64,000 bases of DNA from WHSW01 sp963781265 (GTDB lineage: Bacteria; Actinomycetota; Thermoleophilia; Solirubrobacterales; 70-9): positions 1 through 64,000 of the forward strand of contig CAWAFH010000004.1 in NCBI GenBank assembly GCA_963781265.1. Reading direction: 5' to 3'. Under the pieces are notes generated by a model. The model was given only the letters and a program-made list of their open reading frames with translations, had not been told where the DNA came from and ran no database searches. Shown one piece after another: positions 33,346 to 41,882 of the stretch. The position numbers and the translations under genes were made by a program. How positions within the stretch are numbered: position 1 is the first letter of the stretch; every line of letters starts with the position of its first letter.

Positions 33346-34422
33346 TCAGCGGGCGACCAGCCTCGTCGCGGTCGCCTTCCAGGACGCGACCACCCTCGTG
33401 CCAGGGGCGAGCCCGAGGCGCGACACGGACTCGCCGGTGACCTCGGCGGCCAGCGGCTGTCCGGCGAGCAGGCCGACGCGCGCCCGGTTGCCGACCTCGG
33501 TCACGGAGACCACCTTCGCGTCGAGCCGGTTGAGCGCCGACCCGTGGGCGGGCGTGCCGGCGGGCTCGAGCGTGATCTCCCAGGGGTAGACCGCGACCCC
33601 GACCTCGCCCTCGGCCTGGTCCGAGCTGGCCAGGACGCCGCCGCCGTCGAGCTCGATCGTCGTCGTCCCGGCGCCCGAGCGTCGCGCGCTGCCGAACAGC
33701 ACCGTGGCCCCGGTGAAGTCGGCGACGAACGCCGACCCGGGCCGGGCGCTGAGCTCGGCCGCCGCGCCCTGTTGCACGATCCGCCCGCGGTCGACGACGG
33801 CGATCCGGTCGGCGAGCAGCGCCGCCTCGGCGAAGTCGTGGGTGACCAGGACGGCCGGCGAATCCGAAGCCGCGAGCGTCGCTGCCAGCTCGCGGGCCGC
33901 CGCGGCGGCGGTGCGGGAGTCGAGCGCGGCGAGCGGCTCGTCGAGCAGGATCAGCCCCGGCTCGCGCGAGAGCGCCCGCGCCAGCGCGACCCGCTGGCGC
34001 TCGCCGCCGGACAGCCGCCGGGGCGGGGCCTCGGCGAGCTCCGCTGCGCCGAAGCGGCCGAGCAGGTCGACGGCGCGCGCGCGGCGCTGCGAGCGGGGCA
34101 GCCGGCTGAGCCCGAAGGCGACGTTGCGCCACGCGTTCAGGTGGGGAAACAGCGCGTAGTCCTGAAACAGGTAGCCGCAATCGCGGCGCTCGGGCGCCAG
34201 GTCGGTCCCGGTGGACTCGTCGAACCAGACCGCGTCGCCGAGCCGGACCCGGCCCCGGTCGGGCCGGTGCAGCCCGGCGATCGAACGCAGCACGGTGCTC
34301 TTGCCGGCGCCCGACGGACCGACCAGGGCCAGGCACTCGCTCGCGCCGACCTCGAGCGAGAGGTCGAGCTCGTATTCGCGCAGCCGGCTGACCAGGCTCG
34401 CATCCAGGGGCGCCGCCACCAT
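33346..34422 (-). CDS. modC: Molybdate ABC transporter ATP-binding protein
   Basis: This 358-residue ATPase drives molybdate import. Walker A is GPSGAGKST, the signature is LSGGERQRVALARAL, and Walker B is LILLDEPLAALD. The H-loop His is in VTHDFAEA. A C-terminal TOBE domain of about 120 residues (LGLAPGTRVVASWKATATRL) can bind molybdate and may sense it. Its start abuts the modB stop, and it is the last gene of the operon modE-like, modA, modB, modC. Confidence 0.9.
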   Translation of the reverse strand: MVAAPLDASLVSRLREYELDLSLEVGASECLALVGPSGAGKSTVLRSIAGLHRPDRGRVRLGDAVWFDESTGTDLAPERRDCGYLFQDYALFPHLNAWRNVAFGLSRLPRSQRRARAVDLLGRFGAAELAEAPPRRLSGGERQRVALARALSREPGLILLDEPLAALDSRTAAAAARELAATLAASDSPAVLVTHDFAEAALLADRIAVVDRGRIVQQGAAAELSARPGSAFVADFTGATVLFGSARRSGAGTTTIELDGGGVLASSDQAEGEVGVAVYPWEITLEPAGTPAHGSALNRLDAKVVSVTEVGNRARVGLLAGQPLAAEVTGESVSRLGLAPGTRVVASWKATATRLVAR

Positions 34423-35225
34423 CAGGCCTGCATCCCGCCGAGCAGCGGAGCTCGGCCGAGCAGCTTCACCCCGAGCAGCAGCGCGGCGGAGATCGCGACC
34501 AGGACCGCCGAGAGCGCGAGCGCCGCCGGGAAGTCGGTCGCGAAGCTGGCGAAGATCGCCAGCGGCGCGGTCTGGGTGATCCCCTGAAACGAACCGGCGA
34601 ACATCAGCGTCGCCCCGAACTCGCCCAGCGCCCGCCCCCAGGCGAGCGCCATCCCGGTGCTGATCCCGCCTCCGGCGCAGGGGATCGCGACCCTCCAGAA
34701 GGCGCGCGCCTCGCCCGCGCCGAGCGTCCGGGCGGCGGCGGTCAGGTCCGGGTCGACCGCGGCGAACGCGGCCTGAGCCTGGCGCAGGTAGAACGGGGCG
34801 GCGACGAAGATGAGCGCGACGATCACGCCCGCCGTCTGGAGCACGAGCTCGATCCCGGCGTCGGCCAGCGCCGGGCCGAAGATCCCCTTCGGGCCGAAGG
34901 CCGCGAGCAGGCCGATCCCGGCGACCGCGGGCGGGAGCACGAGCGGTAGCTCGATCGCCGTCACCACGACCGACTTGCCGCGAAACTCGCGGGTCGCGAG
35001 CAGGTAGGCGGCCGGGGTTCCGACGACGACGATCACGACGAGCGCCGCCAGGGTCGTCTTCAGGCTCAGCCAGAGGGCGTCGCGCGACGCCTCGCTGCCG
35101 AGGCTGTCCAGGAGCTCGGAGGGCGCCGTGTTGGCGAAGATCGCGACCACCGGGATGATCAGGAAGGCGAGCGTGACCGCCAGCGCGAGCACCAGCACGA
35201 TCGTGAAGGGGCCGCGTCGGCCCAT
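34422..35225 (-). CDS. modB: Molybdate ABC transporter permease
   Basis: This 267-residue inner-membrane protein has about six segments and the binding-protein-dependent transport fold. The EAA loop is visible as AARTLGAGEARAFWRVAIPC. ELPLVLPPAVAGIGLLAAFG and GRALGEFGATLMFAG match ModB and CysT-type permeases. The neighbouring modA and the TOBE regulator support molybdate (or tungstate). It lies 3 nt after modA. Confidence 0.9.
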   Translation of the reverse strand: MGRRGPFTIVLVLALAVTLAFLIIPVVAIFANTAPSELLDSLGSEASRDALWLSLKTTLAALVVIVVVGTPAAYLLATREFRGKSVVVTAIELPLVLPPAVAGIGLLAAFGPKGIFGPALADAGIELVLQTAGVIVALIFVAAPFYLRQAQAAFAAVDPDLTAAARTLGAGEARAFWRVAIPCAGGGISTGMALAWGRALGEFGATLMFAGSFQGITQTAPLAIFASFATDFPAALALSAVLVAISAALLLGVKLLGRAPLLGGMQA

Positions 35226-35228
35226 CGC

Positions 35229-35999
35229 TCAGTTCGCCGGGGGCGGGCCGAAGCCGGCGTCTTGGAGAGCCGCGGCGCCGTCGCCGTCGACGAGCCCGTC
35301 GATGAACGCCCGCGCACCGTCGGCGTTCGTGGCGCCGTCGACGACGGCGGCACCGTAGGCGACGTCGGGCTGGAGGTCGGCGGGCAGGTCGATCGCCTCC
35401 AGCGCGCCGTCGGTGGCGACCACGTCGGTCACGTAGACGAAGCCGGCGTCGACGGCTCCCTGGGTGAGCTTGCCGACGATCCCGGCGACGTCGGGCTCGA
35501 GCGAGCGCACGTTGTCGAGGATCGCGCTCGACTCGTCGGCGGGCAGGCGGTCGAGGACCTCGCGGGTGTAGTCGCCGACCGGCACGCCCTCGTCGCCGAT
35601 CGCCAGGGTCACGTCGCCGGTCAGATCGTCGAGCGAGTCGATCTCGGAGCCCTCGGGCACCGCGAGCACCAGCGTGTTGGTGGCGAAGACGACCGGCTTC
35701 TCCACCAGGCCGTCCTCGTAGAGGTCGTCGGGGAGGCTGGTGTTGGCGGCGGCGTAGACATCTGGGGTGACGCCCTGGCGGATCTGCGCGGCGAGGTCGT
35801 CGGAGCCGGCGAACGACTGCTTCGCGTCGTAACCGGCCTGATCGGCGTAGGCGGTGAACGCGGGCTCGAGCGAGGAAGCGGCCGAGACGACCAGCTGCTC
35901 GCTGCCGGCCGCCGCGTCGGTCGACGTCGAGTCGTCGCCACCGCAGCCCGCGAGGGCGGCCGTGACCAGCGCGAGGGCGACGAGCGCGCGCCGCATCAT
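35229..35999 (-). CDS. modA: Molybdate-binding lipoprotein
   Basis: This 256-residue extracytoplasmic binding protein has a lipoprotein signal peptide (LVALALVTAALAGCGGDDS, lipobox LAGC). VVSAASSLEPAFTAYAD is the usual ModA start with the oxyanion-binding Ser residues, and LAAQIRQGVTPDVYAAAN and GVDAGFVYVTDV-like segments follow. It delivers molybdate to ModB. It overlaps the upstream regulator by 4 nt. Confidence 0.9.
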   Translation of the reverse strand: MMRRALVALALVTAALAGCGGDDSTSTDAAAGSEQLVVSAASSLEPAFTAYADQAGYDAKQSFAGSDDLAAQIRQGVTPDVYAAANTSLPDDLYEDGLVEKPVVFATNTLVLAVPEGSEIDSLDDLTGDVTLAIGDEGVPVGDYTREVLDRLPADESSAILDNVRSLEPDVAGIVGKLTQGAVDAGFVYVTDVVATDGALEAIDLPADLQPDVAYGAAVVDGATNADGARAFIDGLVDGDGAAALQDAGFGPPPAN

Positions 36000-36394
36000 G
36001 CGGACCGGCCCGGCGACCGCTGGACCATCACCGACGTCGCCTTGACGAGCGCCGTCGCCTCGACCCCTTCGGCCAGGCCGAGCTCCTCGACCGAGTCGCG
36101 GGTGATCGCGGCGGTGACCCGGTGCGGGCCGGCCTCGATCTCGACCAGCGCCATCACCCCGTCGACCTCCACCGAGGTGACGACGCCGGGGAAGCGGTTG
36201 CGGGTCGAGAGCTCGTCGCCGGTGCGGTGGCGATCCGGATGCGAGCTGAGCCGCTCGATCTCGGCGGCCGGCACGCGACGGCGGTTGCGCTCGTCGCGGA
36301 TAGTCTCGAGCTTGTCGTCGCGATCCCAGCGGCGGAGGGTGTCGACGCTGACGCCGAGGGCGCGGGCCGCGTCACCGAGGCTGAGGTCGGACAT
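35996..36394 (-). CDS. ModE-like regulator: MerR-type HTH fused to Mop (TOBE) domain
   Basis: This 132-residue protein has an N-terminal MerR/excisionase-type HTH (about 4-50, LSLGDAARALGVSVDTLRRW) and a C-terminal molbindin-like TOBE domain (about 66-128, FPGVVTSVEVDGVMALVEIE). E. coli ModE joins a different HTH to two Mop units, so this is a compact analogue that may pair as a dimer to bind molybdate. It begins the modABC operon and is divergent from DUF6457-MOSC-oxidoreductase, with only 38 bp between. It probably represses one or both directions when molybdate is plentiful (inference). Confidence 0.85.
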   Translation of the reverse strand: MSDLSLGDAARALGVSVDTLRRWDRDDKLETIRDERNRRRVPAAEIERLSSHPDRHRTGDELSTRNRFPGVVTSVEVDGVMALVEIEAGPHRVTAAITRDSVEELGLAEGVEATALVKATSVMVQRSPGRSA

Positions 36395-36397
36395 CTA

Positions 36398-36414
36398 CCT
36401 AAGCATTGCATAGG
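36398..36414. promoter_or_regulatory. Palindromic operator in the mod divergent promoter
   Basis: CCTAAGCA-T-TGCATAGG forms a 17-bp palindrome with one mismatched pair. It fills the middle of the 38-bp gap between the ModE-like gene and the DUF6457 gene, so one bound dimer could control both directions. The adjacent MerR-Mop protein is the likely ligand-responsive binder. Confidence 0.6.
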
Positions 36415-36432
36415 CAAACTCAAGGAGACGGG

Positions 36433-36663
36433 ATGAACGCACGCGAGTGGATCGACGCCTTCGCCGAGGAGATCGGTGCCGAGCCGCCGACCGCCGACGA
36501 GATCAGGCGCCTGCTCGACCTCGCCGGCGTCGCGGCCCACTCGTCGGAGCGGATCGCGGCACCGGTCGCCTGTTGGGTGGGCGGGCGCAGCGGCGCCGAC
36601 CTGGATCGGCTGGAGGCCGCGGCGGCGCGGGTCGCGGCGCGGGCCTCGACCGACCAGCCGTGA
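36433..36663 (+). CDS. DUF6457-type small protein
   Basis: This 76-residue helical protein reads REWIDAFAEEIGAEPPTADE, then AGVAAHSSERIAAPVACWVG. I recall this family (DUF6457) next to formate-dehydrogenase-like and molybdenum cofactor genes of actinobacteria. Its role is unknown. The ATG at 36433 follows AAGGAG. Its stop overlaps the GTG of the MOSC gene, and a molybdopterin enzyme follows. It is probably an accessory protein for that enzyme (inference). Confidence 0.65.
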   Translation: MNAREWIDAFAEEIGAEPPTADEIRRLLDLAGVAAHSSERIAAPVACWVGGRSGADLDRLEAAAARVAARASTDQP

Positions 36664-37292
36664 GGGTCGCCGAGCTCTGGCGCTACCCCGTGAAGGGCCT
36701 GCGCGGAGAGCGCGTCGAGGCGCTCGAGTTCGCCGCCGACGGCGTCCCCGGCGACCGCGGCCTGCGGGTGATGGACGAGCGCGGCATCGTCACCGGCCGG
36801 CGCAAGCAGCGGATGATCGGCCTGGCGGCAGCGCTCGGCGACGACGGCGAGGCGCTCGTCGGCGGCCACCGCTGGGACTCGCCCGACGCGGCGGCGTCGG
36901 TCCGCGCGGTCGCCGGCCAGGGCGCCCGGCTCAGCCGCCCGCTCGGCGGCCACGAGTACGACGCCGCGGAGGTGCTCCTGCTCAGCGATGGCTCGGTCGC
37001 CCAGCTCGGTTTCGACCGGCGGCGGTTTCGCCCCAACATCTACTTCGAGGGTGCCCCGGGACCGATCGAGCTCGATTGGGTCGGGCGCCGGGTCCGGATC
37101 GGCGGGCTCGTGCTCGCGGTCGACGAGCCGTGCGAGCGCTGTGTGATCACGACGATCGACCCGGACACGATCGAGGTCGACCTCGACGTGCTGAAGCGCA
37201 CCCGCGCCGAGCTCGGCGGCGACATGGGCGTCTACTGCACGGTGGTCGAGCCGGCGACGGTCGCGGTTGGCGACCCGGTCGCACTTGTGTGA
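36660..37292 (+). CDS. MOSC-domain protein
   Basis: This 210-residue protein has the MOSC N-terminal barrel (VAELWRYPVKGLRGERVEAL) and the MOSC core (PNIYFEGAPG, DEPCERCVITTIDPDT, with its conserved Cys). MOSC domains carry sulfur or bind the molybdenum cofactor in mARC and Mo-cofactor sulfurases. It could sulfurate or carry cofactor for the oxidoreductase encoded 19 nt downstream, or act as a small mARC-like reductase. The GTG start overlaps the previous stop (GTGA). Confidence 0.8.
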   Translation: MRVAELWRYPVKGLRGERVEALEFAADGVPGDRGLRVMDERGIVTGRRKQRMIGLAAALGDDGEALVGGHRWDSPDAAASVRAVAGQGARLSRPLGGHEYDAAEVLLLSDGSVAQLGFDRRRFRPNIYFEGAPGPIELDWVGRRVRIGGLVLAVDEPCERCVITTIDPDTIEVDLDVLKRTRAELGGDMGVYCTVVEPATVAVGDPVALV

Positions 37293-37310
37293 GAATCGGC
37301 TCGGTCGCCC

Positions 37311-39506
37311 ATGGCAACCGAGGAGAAGGTCACCTACTGTCGCGTCTGCGAGCCGCTCTGCGGCATGGTCGCGACGGTCACCGATGGCGAGCTGACCAAG
37401 GTCAGGCCCGACGCCGACCACCCGCTCTCCGCCGGGTTCGCATGCCCGAAGGGGATCGCGATGAGCGAGGTCCAGAACGACCCCGACCGCGTCCTGCACC
37501 CGCTGCGGCGCCGCGATGACGGCAGCTTCGAGCAGGTGAGCTGGGAGCGCGCGCTCGACGAGATCGGCGAGCGGCTCGGCGCGATCCGCGAACGCCACGG
37601 CGGCGACTCGATCGGCTGGTACATGGGCAACCCCGGCGCGTTCTCGTACTCGCACCCGCTGTGGGTCAAGGGCTTTCTCGATGCGGTCGGCTCGCCGCAC
37701 TCCTACACCGCGTCCTCCCAGGACGTCTCGAACCGGTTCGCGGCGAGCTCGTTCCTGTACGGGTCCCCGTTCGTGGTCCCGATCCCGGATCTCGCCCGCA
37801 CCGACTTCCTGCTGGTCATCGGCGCAAATCCGCTGGTCTCGCACGGCAGCGTGCTGAGCGCGCCGCGGATCAAGGACCAGCTGCATGCGATCACCGGTCG
37901 CGGCGGGCGCGTCGTCGTGGTCGACCCGCGCCGCTCGGAGACGGCGCGCGCCTTCGAGCACCTGCCGATCGACCCCGACGGGGACGCCTGGATGCTGCTC
38001 TCGATCCTCGAGGTCATCTTCGGCGAGGGCCTCGAGGACCGCCACGCGCTCGAGCGCCAGGCGAGCGGTGCCGCACAGCTCCGGCGCCTCGCCGGCGAGT
38101 TCCCGCCCGAGGCGACGGAGGCGCGCAGCGGCGTCCCGGCGCGCACCGTGCGGGAGCTGGCCCGCCACCTCGCCGCCGCCGATCACGCCGCCGTCTACGG
38201 GCGCACCGGGTCGTGCCTGGGTCGCAACGGCACCCTGGTCGCCTTTCTGATCGACGCGCTCAACGTGGTCACCGGCAACCTCGACCGCGAGGGCGGGGCG
38301 ATGTTCGGCGATCCGCCGATCGACTTCAGCCGGATCGCCGACCTCGCCGGGCTCGCCACCTACGCCCGCGTGCGCTCGCGGGTCGGGGACCTGCCCGAGG
38401 TGCTGGGATCGCTGCCCGCCTCGGTGATGGCGAAGGAGATGACCACGCCGGGCGCGGGCCAGATCCGGGCGATGTTCTTCTCCGCCGGCAACCCGGTGCT
38501 CAGCGTGCCCAACGGCGACGAGCTCGAGCGGGCGATCGCGGGCGTCGAGCTGTCGGTCTCGATCGACCTCTATGTCACCGAGACCTCGCGGCACTGCGAC
38601 TTCGTCCTCCCGGCGACCACGATGTACGAGCGCGAGGACCTCCCGCTGCCGTTCCTCGCCCTGTTCAACACGCCGTTCATCCAGATGACCGAGCCGGTCG
38701 TCGAGCCGCGCGGCGAGGCGCGGCAGGAATGGGAGGTCATCGACGACATCTCGAAGCGGATCGGGGTCGTGCCGTCGAGCGTCTGGGCGGCGCGGCTGCT
38801 CGGCAAGCTCGGCGTGCGCCTCTCCCCGCGCCGGCTCGTCGACCTGCTGCTGCGCGCCGGCCCCCAGGGGGACCTCTTCGGGTTGCGCCGCGGCGGGCTC
38901 AGCCTCGCGAAGCTGCGCGCGAACCCGCACGGGATCGTGCTCGCCGAGCATCTCGAAGCCGGGGTCGTCCGCAAGCAGATCCGCCACCCGAGCAAGCGGG
39001 TGCGCCTCGACCCGGCGGCCGTGTTCGATGACGCGCGCCGGATGGCGGCCCGCGACCGCGACGATCCCGAGTTCCCGCTGCGGCTGATCGGCCTGCGCGA
39101 GCTGCGCTCGCACAACTCCTGGATGCACAACGCGCCGCTGCTGATGCGCGGCGGCCGCACGCATGCCGCGCGCGTGCATCCCGACGACGCCGAGGCGCTC
39201 GGGCTCGCCGACGGCGGGCGCTGCAGGATCAGCTCCGCGCACGGGGCGATCGAGATCGCGGCGGCGGTCACCGACGAGGTCAAGCGCGGGACGGTCGCCG
39301 TCCCGCACGGGTGGGGCCACGCCGGCGGCTGGAGCGTCGCGGCGGCCGCCGGCGGCGCGAACGTGAACCTGCTCGCCTCGTCGGACCCGGCCGACCTCGA
39401 GCGGCTCGCCGGGATGGCGCACCTGAACGGGATCCCGGTGCGGCTCGAGGCCGTGGAGGCGACCGCCCCGGCCGAACGCCTCGACGCGGTCGCCGCCGGC
39501 GCGTAA
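37311..39506 (+). CDS. Molybdopterin oxidoreductase, formate-dehydrogenase-like
   Basis: This 731-residue cytoplasmic enzyme of the DMSO-reductase superfamily has a [4Fe-4S] motif C10-x2-C13-x3-C17-x27-C45. The molybdopterin domain (about 60-490: FLLVIGANPLVSHGS, VVVVDPRRSETARAFEH, NVVTGNLDREGGAMF) and the dinucleotide-binding domain (about 600-715: VPHGWGHAGGWS) follow. At the usual metal-ligand place the sequence is YTASSQDVSN, with no Cys and no in-frame TGA for selenocysteine, so it is not a standard formate dehydrogenase. No electron-transfer subunit gene is adjacent. FdhD and MobA are encoded 1.6-3 kb away. The substrate is unknown. Confidence 0.85.
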   Translation: MATEEKVTYCRVCEPLCGMVATVTDGELTKVRPDADHPLSAGFACPKGIAMSEVQNDPDRVLHPLRRRDDGSFEQVSWERALDEIGERLGAIRERHGGDSIGWYMGNPGAFSYSHPLWVKGFLDAVGSPHSYTASSQDVSNRFAASSFLYGSPFVVPIPDLARTDFLLVIGANPLVSHGSVLSAPRIKDQLHAITGRGGRVVVVDPRRSETARAFEHLPIDPDGDAWMLLSILEVIFGEGLEDRHALERQASGAAQLRRLAGEFPPEATEARSGVPARTVRELARHLAAADHAAVYGRTGSCLGRNGTLVAFLIDALNVVTGNLDREGGAMFGDPPIDFSRIADLAGLATYARVRSRVGDLPEVLGSLPASVMAKEMTTPGAGQIRAMFFSAGNPVLSVPNGDELERAIAGVELSVSIDLYVTETSRHCDFVLPATTMYEREDLPLPFLALFNTPFIQMTEPVVEPRGEARQEWEVIDDISKRIGVVPSSVWAARLLGKLGVRLSPRRLVDLLLRAGPQGDLFGLRRGGLSLAKLRANPHGIVLAEHLEAGVVRKQIRHPSKRVRLDPAAVFDDARRMAARDRDDPEFPLRLIGLRELRSHNSWMHNAPLLMRGGRTHAARVHPDDAEALGLADGGRCRISSAHGAIEIAAAVTDEVKRGTVAVPHGWGHAGGWSVAAAAGGANVNLLASSDPADLERLAGMAHLNGIPVRLEAVEATAPAERLDAVAAGA

Positions 39507-39528
39507 CCCTCGCACCCCGGCGGGGCGG

Positions 39529-40485
39529 CTAGCCCCGCGCGGCGCGGTTGAAGCGGCCCGCGAGCGCACGCACGCGCTCCGCGAACTCCGGCGGCTCGAG
39601 CACCGTGAACTCGACCCCGATCTCCGCGACGTAGACGGCGAGGCCGCCGAGCCAGTCGGAGCCCGTGCGCAGCAGGCAGCTGTCGTCGTCGATCCGCTCC
39701 AGGGTCCCGACGGTCGCCGGTACGCGGTCGGCGACCAGCTCGATCGGGGCGTGGAGGACGACCTCGGCCTGGTAGCGGTCGCGGGTCGCGGCGACCGCCT
39801 CCGAGACGTAGGCGGCGAGGTCGGCCGCCGGTGGCGTGCGCGCGACGAAGCGGCCGCTCGCGCGCACGGGCCCGTCGATCCGGTCGGCGCGGAACGTGCG
39901 CCAGTCGGTGCGGTCGGCGTCCCACGCGACCAGGTACCAGCGCCGGCCGGTGTGGACCAGGCCGAGCGGCTCGACCCGGCGCCTGCTGATCTCCCCGCGG
40001 GCGCTGCGGTAGCCGAAGCCGAGCCGCTGCTGCTCGCGACAGGCGGAGGCGATCGTGGCGAGCGTCGCGCCGTCGACCTGCGGCCCCGAGCCGGGGTAGG
40101 GGACGGTCGCCGAGCCGACCGCGGCGACCTGGCGGCGCAGCCGGGCGGGGAGGACCTGCTCGAGCTTCGCAAGCGCCTGCACCGAGGTCTGCTCGATCCC
40201 GGCGACCCCGGCGCTCGCCGCGGTGCGCAGACCGACCGCCACGGCGACCGCCTCGCCCTCGTCGAGCAGCAGCGGTGGCAGCGCGGCTCCCGCGGCGAGC
40301 CGGTAACCGCCGCCGACCCCACGGCGGGCGCGGATCGGGTAGCCGAGCTCGCGCAGCCGCTCGACGTCGCGGCGCACGGTCCGCGGGCCGACGCCGAGCC
40401 GGTCGGCGAGCTCGGCGCCGGGCCACTCGCCACGCGCCTGCAGCAGCGACAGCAGCTCGAGCAGTCTCGCCGAGGTGGTCAGCAC
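39529..40485 (-). CDS. WYL-domain transcriptional regulator (YafY type)
   Basis: This 318-residue regulator has an N-terminal HTH (about 1-60, ELADRLGVGPRTVRRDVERL) and a middle WYL domain (about 140-215, RRVEPLGLVHTGRRWYLVAW, RTFRADRI) with a C-terminal extension. WYL domains bind nucleic-acid-like or small ligands. It is divergent from the VOC gene, with 88 nt between, a common pairing in actinobacteria that suggests the VOC gene is its target. It is unrelated by sequence to the molybdenum genes around it. Confidence 0.85.
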   Translation of the reverse strand: MLTTSARLLELLSLLQARGEWPGAELADRLGVGPRTVRRDVERLRELGYPIRARRGVGGGYRLAAGAALPPLLLDEGEAVAVAVGLRTAASAGVAGIEQTSVQALAKLEQVLPARLRRQVAAVGSATVPYPGSGPQVDGATLATIASACREQQRLGFGYRSARGEISRRRVEPLGLVHTGRRWYLVAWDADRTDWRTFRADRIDGPVRASGRFVARTPPAADLAAYVSEAVAATRDRYQAEVVLHAPIELVADRVPATVGTLERIDDDSCLLRTGSDWLGGLAVYVAEIGVEFTVLEPPEFAERVRALAGRFNRAARG

Positions 40486-40573
40486 GAGCTGGAGTATCGC
40501 GGCTATAGAGGACTGAAACTGACCTCAATGCGCCCTACCGTGAGAGTGGTCAACCCGGACGAAAGGAACCCGT

Positions 40574-40942
40574 ATGGACTTCAAGCTCGAACTGGTCGCG
40601 ATCCCGGTCACCGACGTCGACCGCGCGAAGGCGTTCTATGAGGCGGCCGGCTTCATCGCCGACCACGACCACCGGGTGAGCGACGACCTGCGCTTCGTCC
40701 AGCTCACCCCTCGCGGCTCGGCCTGCTCGATCTGCCTCGGGGAGGGGATCACCCCGGCCGAGCCAGGCTCGGTCAAGGGCATGCAGCTGGTGGTCGAGGA
40801 CATCGACGCGGCGCGGGCGGCGCTGGCCGAGGGCGGGGTGGAGGTGAGCGAGGTCGACCGCCAGCCGTGGGGCAACTTCGTGTACTTCGCCGACCCGGAC
40901 GGCAACGGCTGGTCGGTCCAGGAGATCGTCACCCCGAGCTGA
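40574..40942 (+). CDS. VOC (glyoxalase/bleomycin-resistance) family protein
   Basis: This 122-residue single VOC domain reads ELVAIPVTDVDRAKAFYEAA, QLVVEDIDAARAALAEGG and NFVYFADPDGNGWSVQEI, with the final Glu as a possible metal ligand. It is a small metal-dependent enzyme or binding protein with unknown substrate. RBS GAAAGGAA precedes the ATG. It is probably controlled by the divergent WYL regulator. Confidence 0.8.
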   Translation: MDFKLELVAIPVTDVDRAKAFYEAAGFIADHDHRVSDDLRFVQLTPRGSACSICLGEGITPAEPGSVKGMQLVVEDIDAARAALAEGGVEVSEVDRQPWGNFVYFADPDGNGWSVQEIVTPS

Positions 40943-41003
40943 GCGCCGCCTGAGCGCCACCGGGCGCCGCCGCGCACCGAGCGCCGCCGAGCGCCGCCCG
41001 AGT

Positions 41004-41052
41004 GCCGACGGGTTGATTTCGCCAAAGGGGGCAACGGTTTCAACCCGTCGGC
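41004..41052. terminator. Long bidirectional hairpin between convergent genes
   Basis: GCCGACGGGTTGA at 41004-41016 pairs perfectly with its reverse complement at 41040-41052 (13 bp). The 23-nt loop itself contains a small GCC...GGC stem. It lies between the VOC stop and the fdhD stop, so it can end both transcripts. The preceding 40943-41003 is a low-complexity run of GAGCGCCGCC units. Confidence 0.75.
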
Positions 41053-41067
41053 GTGTTTGGCGCCCGG

Positions 41068-41823
41068 TTAGATCACCCGGTCGCGGTCGGAGTAGACGTT
41101 GACGCTGCCGCCGCGGGCGAACCCGCACAGGGTGAGCCCGCGGTCGCGCGCGAGGTCGACCGCGAGCGAGGTGGGCGCGCCGACCCCGACCAGGACCGGG
41201 CAGCCGGCGAGCGCCGACTTCTGCACGAGCTCGAACGCGAGCCGGCCGCTGACGCACAGCAACCGATCGGAGAGCGGCAGCAGGCCCTCGCGCAGCGCCC
41301 ACCCGATCACCTTGTCGAGGGCGTTGTGGCGGCCGACGTCCTCGCGGGTGATGAGCGGCTCGCCGGTGGCGGTGAACAGCCCGGCCGCGTGCAGGCCGCC
41401 GGTGCGCTCGAAGGCGGGCTGGGCGAGCCGCTCGGGGAGATCGGCGAGCAGGGCGCGCTCGACTCGAGGCCCGGGGCCGAGCGCGGGCGCGTTAACGGCG
41501 ACCTCCTCGAGCGCACCCTTGCCGCAGACCCCGCACGACGAGGTCGTGTAGAAGCGCCGCGGCGGAGCGGTGCGCGCCGCCGGGCCGGCGACCTCGACCA
41601 CGTTGGCGGCCAGGTCGGCGGTCGGTCCCGCGGCGCGCGGCCCATCGATCAGTCCCTCGCCGTGCAGGAAGCCGAGCGCCAGCTCCTCGTCGTGTCCCGG
41701 GGTTCGCATCGTGACCGCGACCGGCTCGCCGTCGAGGCGGATCTCGAGCGGCTCCTCGATCGCGATCCGGTCGATGACGCCGTCGCGCTCGATCCCCAGC
41801 AACATGCGAGCCGCCTCGTCCAT
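41068..41823 (-). CDS. fdhD: Formate dehydrogenase accessory sulfurtransferase FdhD
   Basis: This 251-residue protein passes sulfur from a cysteine desulfurase to the molybdenum cofactor of formate dehydrogenases and relatives. The catalytic loop TTSSCGVCGKG carries the Cys pair. ITREDVGRHNALDKVIGWAL and SGRLAFELVQKSALAGCPV are typical. It presumably serves the oxidoreductase encoded 1.6 kb away. That target lacks the usual Cys/Sec ligand, which makes the pairing interesting. The start is at 41823, and mobA lies 59 nt upstream on the same strand. Confidence 0.9.
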   Translation of the reverse strand: MDEAARMLLGIERDGVIDRIAIEEPLEIRLDGEPVAVTMRTPGHDEELALGFLHGEGLIDGPRAAGPTADLAANVVEVAGPAARTAPPRRFYTTSSCGVCGKGALEEVAVNAPALGPGPRVERALLADLPERLAQPAFERTGGLHAAGLFTATGEPLITREDVGRHNALDKVIGWALREGLLPLSDRLLCVSGRLAFELVQKSALAGCPVLVGVGAPTSLAVDLARDRGLTLCGFARGGSVNVYSDRDRVI

Positions 41824-41882
41824 CGCCCAGACGCTAGAGGCCGCCGCGCGTGCGCGCGACCCGGGTCGAGCGGCGTAGCCGC

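Noticed and set aside
36420..40433. Very long minus-strand open frame opposite the MOSC and oxidoreductase genes
   Set aside because: It is a shadow of real genes in high-GC DNA: low-complexity Arg/Ala/Gly translation, no family motifs, and it is antisense to well-supported coding sequence.
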